Part shown: piece by piece, positions 49,183-59,179 of the stretch | Layout of the letters: each line of letters opens with the position of its first letter | How positions within the stretch are numbered: the stretch's first letter is position 1 | NCBI GenBank assembly: GCA_021904315.1 | Contig: CM038911.1 | Coordinates: 24,959,390-25,023,389, forward strand | Direction: 5' to 3' | DNA: 64,000 nt | DNA from: Sphagnum magellanicum | Lineage: Eukaryota; Streptophyta; Sphagnopsida; Sphagnales; Sphagnaceae | The notes under the pieces: model-generated | The model's database searches: none | What the model was told of the DNA's origin: nothing | Seen by the model: the letters and a program-made list of their open reading frames with translations, nothing else | Translations under genes and position numbers: made by a program

Positions 49183-49671
49183 CCGTCTTGTGCCAGTGTG
49201 AAACTGGCTAGCGTAGGCAAAAGTTAAAAATCTCTTCCCGATGCGATAGTCCCTGTCCCCTCCCGTCCCGTGGCAGGACCCAAAAATGGGGGAGTATCGA
49301 GATATTTAATATTTATCCGCCCAACACTAATCCAGACTCAGCGGTAGTAGCCCTAAAACGGTCCAGAATGTCGAGAGACCTTGTCAGTCCTTATGCTTCA
49401 TCTTTGGCCTCACTCCTTCACCATCGCTTCTTCCGCTTCACAATTGTTCCCCTTTGCAAACTGCATTGTTACGCTGTAAGTTTGGTGTAGAGGCGTACTT
49501 CGTGCGGATTTTTCTCATTATTAACTCTCAATTGTTTCGTCTCATTGGGAGTTGTGGCGAGCTGTAATTCGAACCAGTCGGGTGAAGCTGTTTTCGTTGC
49601 GGTGCTGATAGTGCTATTGGGGCACAGGCGCATATCCGCAACTTGGTCGCTTTCATCGGTTCTTCGTGGCG

Positions 49672-52422
49672 ATGGCAATGCGCCAGCGACTAGCCCTTGA
49701 GTCGCGCTGCTCAGGACTGATAGCGAGTTGCGGCCACATAGCCCTAGTCTCTTCTTGGAGTGGACATGATGGAAAAGTAGCATCAGGCCACACAGAAAAA
49801 GTTTGGAGGGAGTTTTTTTCCGACCCTTCACACTGGTGGGATTGCAGGCCGGAGAAGGTGAATGCCAGGTATCCAGATTTCAAGCATAAGAAGACGCAGG
49901 ATGCACTATGGCTCGGGGATCGAAGAAACCCACCGTGGGTGGCAGCAGGGGTGGCTGCAATGGCACCAGGGACAGTGCAGATGGACAGTTTTTCATGGAA
50001 CAGAAGGCTTGCAAAATATGTCAAGGCTGGGGAGTATGAGAAGACAATGGAGCTTTTCAAACAAATGCAAAAAAGAGGCATGAGACCTGATAGGTTTACT
50101 TTTGTCCCAGTGCTGAATGCATGTGCTGGTTTACGGGCACTTGAAGAGGGCAGACGGGCTCATCAGCTGATCATGCAAACTGGTTGTGAGGCTGACGTTT
50201 TTGTGGGGAGTAGCCTAGTTGACATGTATGCGAAATGTGGGAGCATGGAAGATGCTTGGAGAGTGTTCTGCAAGATGCCATCTCAAGATGTGGTCACTTG
50301 GACAGCCATGATATTGGGATATGTGAGATGTGGGCAAGGGCAGAAGGCATTGGAACTTTACAAACGAATGCAACAGGAAGGTGTGCAGCCAAACGCTGTC
50401 ACATTTGTGGTGGTTTTGAATGCATGTGCTAGTGTATCTGCACTTGAATAGGGCAGGCGCACTCATGAGAGGATCATTCAAAGTAGGTGTGAGTCAGATG
50501 TCTTTGTGAGGAGTAGCCTCATTGACATGTATGCAAAATGTGGGAGCATGGAGGAGGCTTCCAGAGTGTTTAACAAGTTGCCCTCTCGGGCTGCGGTCTG
50601 TTGGAATGCTATGATTTTTGGACATGTGAAGTGTGGGGAAGGGCACAAGGCACTGCAACTATTTCAAAAGATGCAACATGAAGGTGTGCAGCCAGACCCT
50701 GCCACTTATGTGGGGGTGCTGAATGCATGTGCTGGTTTACGGGCACTTGAAGAGGGCAGGCGCACTCATGAGAGGATCATTCAAAGTAGGTGCGAGTCAG
50801 ATGTCTTTGTGAGGAATAGCCTCGTTGACATGTATGCAAAATGTGGGAGCATGGAGGAGGCTTCCAGAGTGTTTAACAAGCTGCCCTCTCAGGCGGTCTG
50901 TTGGAATGCTATGATTTTTGGACATGTGAAGTGTGGGGAAGGGCACAAGGCACTGCAACTATTTCAAAAGATGCAACATGAAGGTGTGCAGCCAGACCCT
51001 GCCACTTATGTGGGGTTGCTGAATGCATGTGCTGGTTTACGGGCACTTGAAGAGGGCAGGCGCACTCATGAGAGGATCATTCAAAGTAGGTGCGAGTCAG
51101 ATGTCTTTGTGAGGAATAGCCTCGTTGACATGTATGCAAAATGTGGGAGCATGGAGAAGGCTTCCAGAGTGTTTAACAAGCTGCCCTCTCGGGCTGCGGT
51201 CTGTTGGAATGCTATGATTTTTGGACATGTGAAGTGTGGGGAAGGGCACAAGGCACTGCAACTATTTCAAAAGATGCAACATGAAGGTGTGCAGCCAGAC
51301 CCTACCACTTATGTGGGGGTGCTGAATGCATGTGCCAATGTAGTTGCACTTGAAGAGGGCAGGCGCACTCATGAGAGGATCATTCAAAGTAGGTGCGAGT
51401 CAGATGTCTTTGTGAGGAATAGCCTCGTTGACATGTATGCAAAATGTGGAAGCATGGAGGATGCTTGCAGAGTGTTCAGCACTATGCCTTCACATGATGT
51501 GGTCTCTTGGAATGCCCTACTTGGAGGATTTGCCATGCATGGGCAGGGTAAGGAAGCTCTGGTACATTTTGAATGGATGTGTGAAGAAGGTGTTCATCCA
51601 GATGATATCACTTTTGTTTGTCTTCTTTCAGCTTGTAGCCATGCAGGTTTTGTGGATGAAGGCCTGCGCTTTAATGCTTTGATGACCACAGTTTACAGGA
51701 TTCCTGCCAAACTGGAACACTATACCTGCATGGTCGACCTTCTTGGTCGTGCTGGACATCTGCAGGAGGCAGAGAATATGATCCAGGGTATGCCCTGTAA
51801 ACCAAATGCAGCTATATGGAGAGCTTTACTCGGTGCTTGCAGAATTCATGGTAATGTAGAGATGGGAGAACGCATGGCGAAACGAGTTCTTGAACTGGAA
51901 CCTAAAAATGCTGCGGGCTTTGTGCTGCTATCAAACCTGTATGCTGCCACTGGCAACTTGGAACTCAGTGAGAGTGTTGAATGACAGAGAAAGGAAAGAG
52001 ATGCAAAGAAACAGCCAGGTCGTACCTGGATTGAAGTGAATGATGCGGTGCATACATTTGTAGTAGATGATCAAATCCACCCTGAGATGATCAAAATCCG
52101 TGCAGAACTGAAGAGATTGTCAGTCCTGATGCATGATGCAGGATATGTGCCCAATACAAAATCTGTGCTGCATGATGTGGAGGAAGAAGAAAAGGTGATT
52201 CATTTGTGTCACCATAGTGAAAAACTAGCCATTGCATTTGGGCTCATGAGCACTGATCCTGGTACTCCACTTCGTATTGTCAAGAATCTGCGGGTATGTG
52301 AAGACTGCCACACTTCTACGAAGTTCATTTCAAAAATAGTCAGGAGAAAAATCATTGTGAGGGATGCCAATCGATTTCATCACTTTGAGAATGGTGTTTG
52401 TTCTTGCAGGGACTATTGGTGA
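49672..52422 (+). pseudogene. DYW-class PLS pentatricopeptide repeat protein with two nonsense codons
   Basis: One reading frame runs 916 codons from the ATG at 49672 to the TGA at 52420. It is interrupted only by TAG at 49672+777 (50449-50451) and TGA at 51982-51984. No frameshift or intron is seen. In order: N-terminal leader; a PDF-type segment ('FFSDPSHWWDC', 'PDFKHKK', 'ALWLGD', 'PPWV', residues ~47-89); P-L-S repeats with 'LVDMYAKCGSMEDA' hallmarks; E/E+ ('PGRTWIEVN'); then a DYW domain with the zinc/catalytic HSE ('HHSEKLAIAFGL'), CxxC ('CEDCHTSTKF') and terminal 'CSCRDYW'. Such proteins bind organelle RNA and perform C-to-U editing. At TAG other repeats have GAG (Glu). At TGA the family has CGA (Arg-Gln-Arg-Lys). 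The frame and deaminase residues are otherwise intact, so the loss is recent or one stop is a sequencing error. Confidence 0.85.
50149..51357 (+). repeat. Four tandem PLS units (303/303/300/303 bp), three near-identical
   Basis: Units: 50149-50451, 50452-50754, 50755-51054 and 51055-51357, each one P-L-S triplet of 100-101 codons. The last three differ by only a handful of bases over ~300. Unit 50755 has lost 3 bp (Arg-Ala-Ala to Gln-Ala before Val-Cys-Trp). The first unit is clearly more diverged. A fifth unit from 51358 starts nearly identical, then diverges after ~100 bp. Confidence 0.9.
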
Positions 52423-52424
52423 TG

Positions 52425-53850
52425 CCAGTGGTCTATCACCCAATAACTAGATTAGGTTCTTTTTGTTTGTAGCATGTTTATTGGCATGATTGCACTGCAG
52501 TAGTTGTACACCTGTTCAAGGTGTGCCTGCTGTGAAGACTGTGTGTACATAGGAAAGATGGTAAGGTGAAGGATTTTCCTTTGATCTTTGTGTTAATAAC
52601 TTCATGTTGTTGAGCACAAGTCCAGATAAAAGTAAATATTGTTGTCTCAGGGGTTGCCAATTACCTGCCACAAGTGATGGAATCGGAACATGTTCATATG
52701 CTAAGTTATGTAGGACTTTTTAGCAGTTTGCATGCATGTGGAAAGATTTGACAGGCTGTGAGAAGGGCATTATCATTCCAATGTTCAATATTATTCTTAG
52801 ATAGTTGTGATTTAGTTGCTTGATGTCTGACTCCAGTTGTAGGGCAGGGTGAGTGTGTTAAGGAAACACAGCTACATGTGCAAACTATGTTTAACAAAGA
52901 TTGCAATTTCAATTTTTATTTTTATATTTTCTTTTTTGACATACACTTTTTGAAATTGATGTGCACTTAAAACAAACTTGTGCATTCCAATTGAAGTGAT
53001 GTTTTGGTTTGTCCAAATTTTTTGCAATTCTAATGTCATTTATATGTATGTTAGAGAGCTATATTTCTTAATATCAATTTCATCAGTTGGGAGAACACTG
53101 GTTGGGAGATCTTCAACTGTAACCCCTGTTTTTTCCAAAATTTTCCACTTAGTAGAGTTATCCGGAAAGTCATGCCCTGTTGGGCCTGAGTTGCAGCCCT
53201 CGTTTGATGCTTCATCCCCTCCTGGCTGTTGTCCGCAAAGTCATGAATTTTTTTTAATTAAGGGTATGAAACACTGAGACTCAGGATGAAATGCACAAGG
53301 CTCAAGAACATTTATAGCTACAGTAAACATAGCAGCAGCAGTGATTGGTTCAAGGAGTTCAGGAACAAAAGGACAGGGCAAACTCAGTTTAGCACTGAAT
53401 TTGCTGCTAAACTGAGTTTCATGCCCTGTTGAAGCCCTATGTGACCAAATTGGGGGTTCTGGTGCCATCTTTTCCTGACTTTATGGATAACTTTAGTATA
53501 ACAATATTATTTGACAACAATATTGTAAAACTGATGATATTGGCCATCAACCATAATTTTTTCACTATCCTTAAAATCTAAAACGTATGACATAAAAAAA
53601 GTTAAAGAGCTCACAAAGATCAAATATTTTGATTGGTTGTATAGTTGTGAAGTGCATGGTACCATAAAGTTCTACATTGAAGAAATACAAATGACTCAAG
53701 ATTCATTTTTGGAGATAGACAAAAGATACTCTTCTTACAAAGGGGATCTAATGATGAAGCTAACTACCTTTGCGATTGTGCATGGTGTGTTGAAATCAGA
53801 CTTTTCTCTGGTCAAATCTCCAACAGTAGAACACCAAAAATCCATCTGAG
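52425..53850. other. 3' flank and spacer, no gene seen
   Basis: AT-rich sequence downstream of the PPR gene. Short frames show no coding features. A 3' untranslated region for the PPR gene probably occupies the first few hundred bases, but no polyadenylation signal could be singled out. Confidence 0.4.
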
Positions 53851-53858
53851 GATTCAAG

Positions 53859-55570
53859 TCAAAAGGTATCCATCCAAGTGATTCTAGAGCTTTCAGATGG
53901 GGCTACTAGAAATGGCACAATATTGTCTTCCATCTTTGTTTCAGATATGCTAAGGTGATTACCTAGGAAAGCAATGAACCAAATCTTCCCTGCCTTGTCC
54001 AAGCTTTGCAATCTAATCCAATCTTCCTTGTACAGATGAGTCTGCAAAAGAAACAAGTTGATAGTGATTAATTGGACAACATATCGGGTATATAATTTTG
54101 GTAGGGCCGAAAGCTAGTCGGAGATCAGATTGGCAAACTTTGGGAGAGAAATAACAGTAAAGCGCCAGACAAATCAAAACCTGAAAAATGAATTTCCTAA
54201 CATTGAGGATTTGAGTACCTTGTTTGCAGGTAAATTTTTCACCACCAAAATCATTGTTTGCATAGTGCCCAAACCAAACTGTTTGAGGAGGCATCAAGAT
54301 GACAGCCTCTGTAAACTGCAAATAAGCACAATGAGTGAGCAACTAGGTATTTATGTAGTATTCCCGAGTGATTTATCATATGGCACTTAAGATGAGACTC
54401 TTAAAACCCAGCTCAAGTTCAACAAGACCTGTCTACAGTCTAGTTAGTGTATTAGCAATGAGGACCAGATGGTGCCCACTTTCATGACCTACCATGATAA
54501 ATGTCAGATGGTTGAGGCTACATAACCACTTCTTATGTATTTTCATTGTGGCTTTTAGCAATTTCATTGTTGAGTCTTGGCAAAAATGAAGCACCTTTGT
54601 AATATCTGGACAACTCCTGCAAGCTCAACATCCCTATTTCACAATTCAAGGTCTTCCACATAAGCTGGCTCTCTTCAAACTAATATGTATTTGCCAAGCC
54701 ATTCCCAGACTTGTCACATAAATTTAGAACCCTGGAACAATTTGTCAATAACATTTGTGGACCAAGGAACACAAAAAAAACTGATCAAACAAGAGTGGCA
54801 ACTTCAATGGTTGCAAATTTGAACTCACAGTAGAGATTATTATGTATCCAGTTGGTGCAAGCTGATTCTGCATCCACTAGATCACTTTGTTAAAGCCATT
54901 GTCACCCTGGAATAACTACATTGAAATGACAAAAAGTCAACAGTGGTGTGTCAAAACATACTTAAATGGCCATACTAAAGGATAGCTAAGCAGAATCCTA
55001 ATTGTCAACTAACCGTTCAATGCTAAAAGTTGCCAACTTTCCAATCTGAATGACCCATCATTGTTTCTGTTTCAAAACAGAAGGTGGCTAATATGCTACA
55101 AAATAATGCAAAAATGAGTCACATCTGGTCAAGACATAAATCGACAAGAAAATCCAAAGCTCTTTTGCAACAGTAATAAGGATTATAGACCTGAACCATT
55201 GATGTGTACACAGTGTCCAATCACTTGATCAACCTGCAAAGGGACATAACCTGAAGTAAATGTTAACGAGTTGTTTCACAAAGAGATCAAAGTGGTGGCG
55301 GTACACAAACAAATAAAGACCTAAGTAACCCATATAGTTCCTTGTGCATTGAAAGGAGCAGTAAATTAACGTGTGTAAGTATCAACAGGAGAAATTTAGG
55401 ATGTGGTCCATGCACAACATTTGCATATATCAAGTATACAATTCTTGAAAAGTCCAGTGTGCAAACTGACAGCACATAAAGGAACTGCAGCAATCCCTAC
55501 ATGAGGCCCTCCCAGTGACATGAAGTTGGATGATACATGTGTGCCCAAGTAGGCAACACTACCTCAATTT
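53859..55570 (-). pseudogene. Palmitoyl-protein thioesterase (PPT1-like), C-terminal exons, frameshifted
   Basis: PPT1 is a lysosomal/vacuolar alpha/beta-hydrolase that removes fatty acyl groups from cysteines. Minus-strand exons in family order: near 55540-55430 'NFMSLGGPHVGIAAVPLC' (the Gly-Gly-Pro-His block after the catalytic Ser); near 54900-54850 'QNQLAPTGYIIIS'; 54620-54495 'RYYKGASFLPRLNNEIAKS' then, after a shift, 'HKKWLCSLNHLTFIM'; 54315-~54244 'FTEAVILMPPQTVWFGHY'; 54041-53859 'LYKEDWIRLQSLDKAGKIWF' then 'GNHLSISETKMEDNIVPFL' and a stop. The last exon carries the conserved His region (GNHL). The frame breaks near 54550 by a 2-bp loss (or 1-bp gain) inside the Asn-x-Thr-Tyr-Lys-Lys run. 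A TAG precedes the 'QNQLAP' exon, and some phases do not match. The N-terminal exons with the catalytic Ser were not found. Confidence 0.7.
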
Positions 55571-55579
55571 CTTCAAATG

Positions 55580-57200
55580 TTGCAACAAGTCACTCAAGCC
55601 CTGGACTATCAGAGTGCAAGGGAGACAGATATAAAATTGTTTGCAAGGAGCTACTTGTACATAAGCAAAGGTCTCAGGCCACGAGAAGTTATCATTCATG
55701 ACCTGAAAGCTTCAAACAAATACACAAGCTATGAAAATAGAAAATATTTTGTGTAGCTCTATGATTGCTGAAAAATCTAAAGAGGAGACCTGTCTTAAGA
55801 TCCGTGACTCACTTTTTGACAAATAACGGCAGCCTACACCAACCAGCAGCCAAAAAAAATTAGGTCAAAGATGAAGATAGGCAGTTAAGTAGAATTCACC
55901 CAGTGTCCGAATTTTCAAATGGAGTGACAACAACTATCCAACAGATTGGGGTTTAAGATCTATCTTGTAGGAATCTACTTCACCCACCCTCAATGTGCAC
56001 CTTGAGCATGCGAAAGAAAATACACATTGCAAGAAATGGATGCTGAATTTGACCTTTTGCATTCACATTTTTGTGCAACCATGATAACCCAGTCAGACTT
56101 TGTCTTGGAGGAAAATACATGTAAACACAAGAACTCTCGGTAACAACATCAAGTCATGCATTGTACCTGCTTCTCAAGTTGTGTAAAATATGAATCCCAC
56201 CACCCATTTCCTACTGACCTGCAAATTCCCGGGAAGACAGCTACAAAGCTACAAGCCTTTCGGCAATGGTGGAAACCTTGGCAATGTTATCGGGTATTTA
56301 ATGGTGACAAAACCCAATGTGTGGCATTGAGCTATAGTGCTACACTTGCCACCCCTAAGCTGGAATGGAACCCCCTTTCCTTCCTCCTTGGTGCAAAATT
56401 CTCGAGCGGGGGCAAGTTTGCTTACTCCTAGAGCCCCTCCTTGCCTTGCTTCAAACTAAAAAAAAAAACCTCCTTTCCCATTTACACCAAGTTCCAACAC
56501 CCCTCCCCAACAAGTCATCCCAAACCCTTACCTCCCCTTTTTCTTGAATTGACTCCCATCTCCCCTTGTGTGGGCATGTAATAGGTTCAAAATAACAGGG
56601 GGCTAACACAAGTTATGGCTGAAAGAAGGGGTCAAGAGTCAAAATGTCAACTTGCCTCCCGACCATTAAAATTTGGGAATTGCCCCAAATTACGTGCGTG
56701 AAAGTGGTGTGCCACATATTGTTGCAAAGATCTTAACAAGGGTTACAATTTTGTTTTGTACCTCACTTCAATCGAAGGTTTACATAAGAAGTTATGGGCC
56801 TCCAAAGTGGCGAGAATCCCAATTTCCGGAATTTTGAGATTCTCAACTTGGGAGTCCCAAGAAAAATGACATTTGGATGCAACCCCCATGGCTAGTCATA
56901 GAAAATACTATAAGGAGGAAGGTGATGGCTTCCCCTAAGTCTGGGTCATGATGAGTCTTGTGAGTTCATGTATGCCCATGGTTTGTTTGTGCACCAAAAG
57001 TGTTCCAACTATGCACTAACCAACTTGTTATTTAGTTTATACATATCCATATGAATAGTTGGCATGCTTGTCACTCGTCTTACTCCCCATCTTAGAGCTC
57101 CAACACACCTTTCTTACCCCCAAAGTGTTGCAAACAAAGGAACGTACTGCAATTCCTTTCATTGTTTTTTATTTGAGACTCACATTTGAGTCTTTCAAGA
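55580..57200. other. No gene supported
   Basis: Contains possible intron/5' region of the thioesterase gene to about 56.1 kb, then C/T-rich low-complexity sequence at 56340-56560. No exon could be assigned. Confidence 0.4.
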
Positions 57201-57217
57201 GTTTGGGGTGTGTCACA

Positions 57218-57412
57218 TGGTATGAGAGCTTTGGTAGAACCCGATCCACTAATTGGGGAGTTCTGATGACACCAAAGAGGACCCATAAGTTAATACAAGA
57301 GACCATGGTGGAAGAACCCACCCAATACCTAGATGTTCCATCTGAGACCATTAAGGAAGAAGAACAAGAGGACGGTGAAAACTGCAATGATCATGAAAAT
57401 AAAAAGGAATAA
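57218..57412 (+). mobile_element. Primer-binding-site-like motif and short gag-like start
   Basis: 'catggtatgagagctttggt' at 57218 resembles the tRNA-Met primer site (tggtatcagagc) that follows a retrotransposon 5' LTR. It is followed by a short acidic frame ending at 57412 ('VEEPTQYLDVPSETIKEEEQ'). The phrase 'ggtagaacccgaccca' also occurs at 33856 in unrelated context. No full LTR could be delimited. Confidence 0.3.
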
Positions 57413-57739
57413 TCAAGCATAATTCTTTTCACTCTAGACAATTGGAGGTTTTGCTTAACATGAATAGGCTCAATTTCATTGGGTTGGTTGAGGCCCTCAA
57501 AGGAGGATCTTCTAAAAGTGTAGGATTCAAACAAAATGGTACTATGTAAGACTATAAATTCTTGAAGCTTTTGAGTTTTTACAGAAGGTGTACCATTAGT
57601 CATATTCCACATTGTGTTCCATCCCTCCATTGATGTAGAAGAACCTTCATTTGTAATCAATGCCTCTTATAATTATCGTATGGTCTCTACCATTATCTTT
57701 TTAAAAATTTCCTCCTCCCCCCAATCTATAATATTTTTA

Positions 57740-58120
57740 GTCTTCCATTGTTTCTTTCTTGGAACATTTGTTCTTTTGTGATTTTGCTTCTAATGGCAAC
57801 ATTTACATACACTACATTCATGTCTGCAATGATTGTTTTAACATCAGTCACCATTTTTCCATTTAAGCTTGATGCATTTTTCGCTTAGAACATCTCATGC
57901 ATCTTTGCAAACTTGGGACAATTTGTCATCTTGTTCCCATTTAGATGATAGATATGGCATGCATATGAACTATTCTTCTAATCCTTTTAAGTTTGAGTGG
58001 TAGCCTTTATTACCGCTACAAGTGGCTCCTCTTTTTTCTTTACTTTACATGTCTTTACATTATGGTTATTTCAACCACAATTTGGGTAATGTTTGCTAGC
58101 TTTTCTTGTTTGCATTTGTG
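57740..58120 (-). pseudogene. Retrotransposon gag nucleocapsid fragment, antisense to the next element
   Basis: The minus-strand translation keeps a gag order with zinc-knuckle remnants. 'YPNCG*NNHNVKTCK' shows a C-x2-C-x4-H-x4-C pattern with one Cys now Tyr. 'SSYACHIYHLNGNKMTNC' then 'PKFAKMHEMF' has Cys to Tyr and His to Asn changes. 'VVYVNVAIRSKITKEQMF' follows. It is related in type to the + strand gag at 61.3-61.6 kb but inserted in the opposite direction, and dead. Confidence 0.6.
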
Positions 58121-58339
58121 GTTTTGATGTTGCTGCAGGTTTGTTAATTATCTTTAGTATTGATAGTGCATTTTGAGTTTCTACAAATGTCATCCCTTCT
58201 TCACAAAACAAAGTCACCTCTTTATGCAACTTTAGCATGGTCCTTTCATTCCTATAGTTGTAATCCTTGTATAGGACTATAATCCTATCCGATACACATT
58301 GGTTTTTTTTTTTTTTCTATGGTTGGTGTTTGCAATCCA

Positions 58340-59145
58340 TGAATATTAACCCAAATTTTTACTTTATGTATATAGTATTTGATTGTTACCAACTAGTAAT
58401 CGGTCAAGCATTATCATTTTGAAAACCTATTGAATTGTTATTAAGTAACAAGTAATTGATTTGTTAAATCAACATGTAGTATATTTGTTAATTAACCGTT
58501 TTATTTAAATAACTAGTAACATGTTTGTTAACATAACTGGTTATTGAGAAAACATGTATGGGATTAACCTATGACTAGTAGCTACTTTAGTTTATTTTTT
58601 AAATCTTCGATAGTTGTACCAACTACTAATTATTTGATTTTAAACAAGATTATGTTAGGATATAAGTAGCAAGATTTGAGAATGAAGAACAATCCAATTT
58701 TTATTTTGATGCTTTTTCATTGTAATCTAATTTTTGGATACATTTGTTGATTTCTACCTTTGTAAATAAACATTTCCATGTTCTAATTATGTTTTTTTTT
58801 TTTTTTTTTTTTTTTTTTTCAAATTTAAAGTGGAACAAACTTGTTGATGTTTATAAGCAAATTAAAATTTCCAAAGTAAGAAAACAAATTTTGTTTTATT
58901 TTGAGGGAATAAAAAACACCCTAAACATTTGGCTATCGTGTAGTCAACCAAAATTATGAACAATCACATTTCCAATCTTTGGTTTGAACAAGAATTATTT
59001 TGTTTCTTAAACTTCAGTTTGAATTTGTGCTAGTTTTTTGTTTTTTTTTTTTGGGATTTTTTGTGTATTGACATGTTAGTTTAGAGAATTTTTTTTGAGA
59101 CTTCCATAATTGTTTTTGAATTGTGGAGCAACCTATTGATTAAAG
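58340..59145 (+). repeat. Left LTR of a gag-protease element (approximate)
   Basis: Aligns loosely with 62410-62990. Shared order: 'aaataactagtaac', 'ataactggttattga', 'gactagtagctac-ttagttta', 'accaactactaattatttga' and 'ttgaattgtgg' then 'acctattgattaaa'. Copies are strongly diverged, so insertion is old. It includes a 28-base T run (58792-58819). Confidence 0.5.
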
Positions 59146-59179
59146 AAATTTGTGAATTAGCAATTGTTTTAAATCAATG

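Noticed and set aside
49469..50081. Minus-strand frames opposite the PPR gene start
   Set aside because: They are shadows of the PPR coding strand, with no domain or splice logic of their own.
50149..51357. CRISPR-like or satellite interpretation of the 300-bp repeats
   Set aside because: The repeats are in frame and encode P-L-S pentatricopeptide motifs within one long protein frame. There is no spacer pattern, and this is a plant genome.
51982..51984. TGA restored by U-to-C RNA editing
   Set aside because: U-to-C editing of this kind is known for organelle transcripts of some plants, not nuclear ones. It also could not turn the TAG at 50449 into the expected Glu.
55287..55493. 68-codon minus-strand frame as a separate gene
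   Set aside because: It overlaps the thioesterase exon in another frame. The thioesterase frame ('SLGGPHVGIAAVPLC') is the meaningful one.
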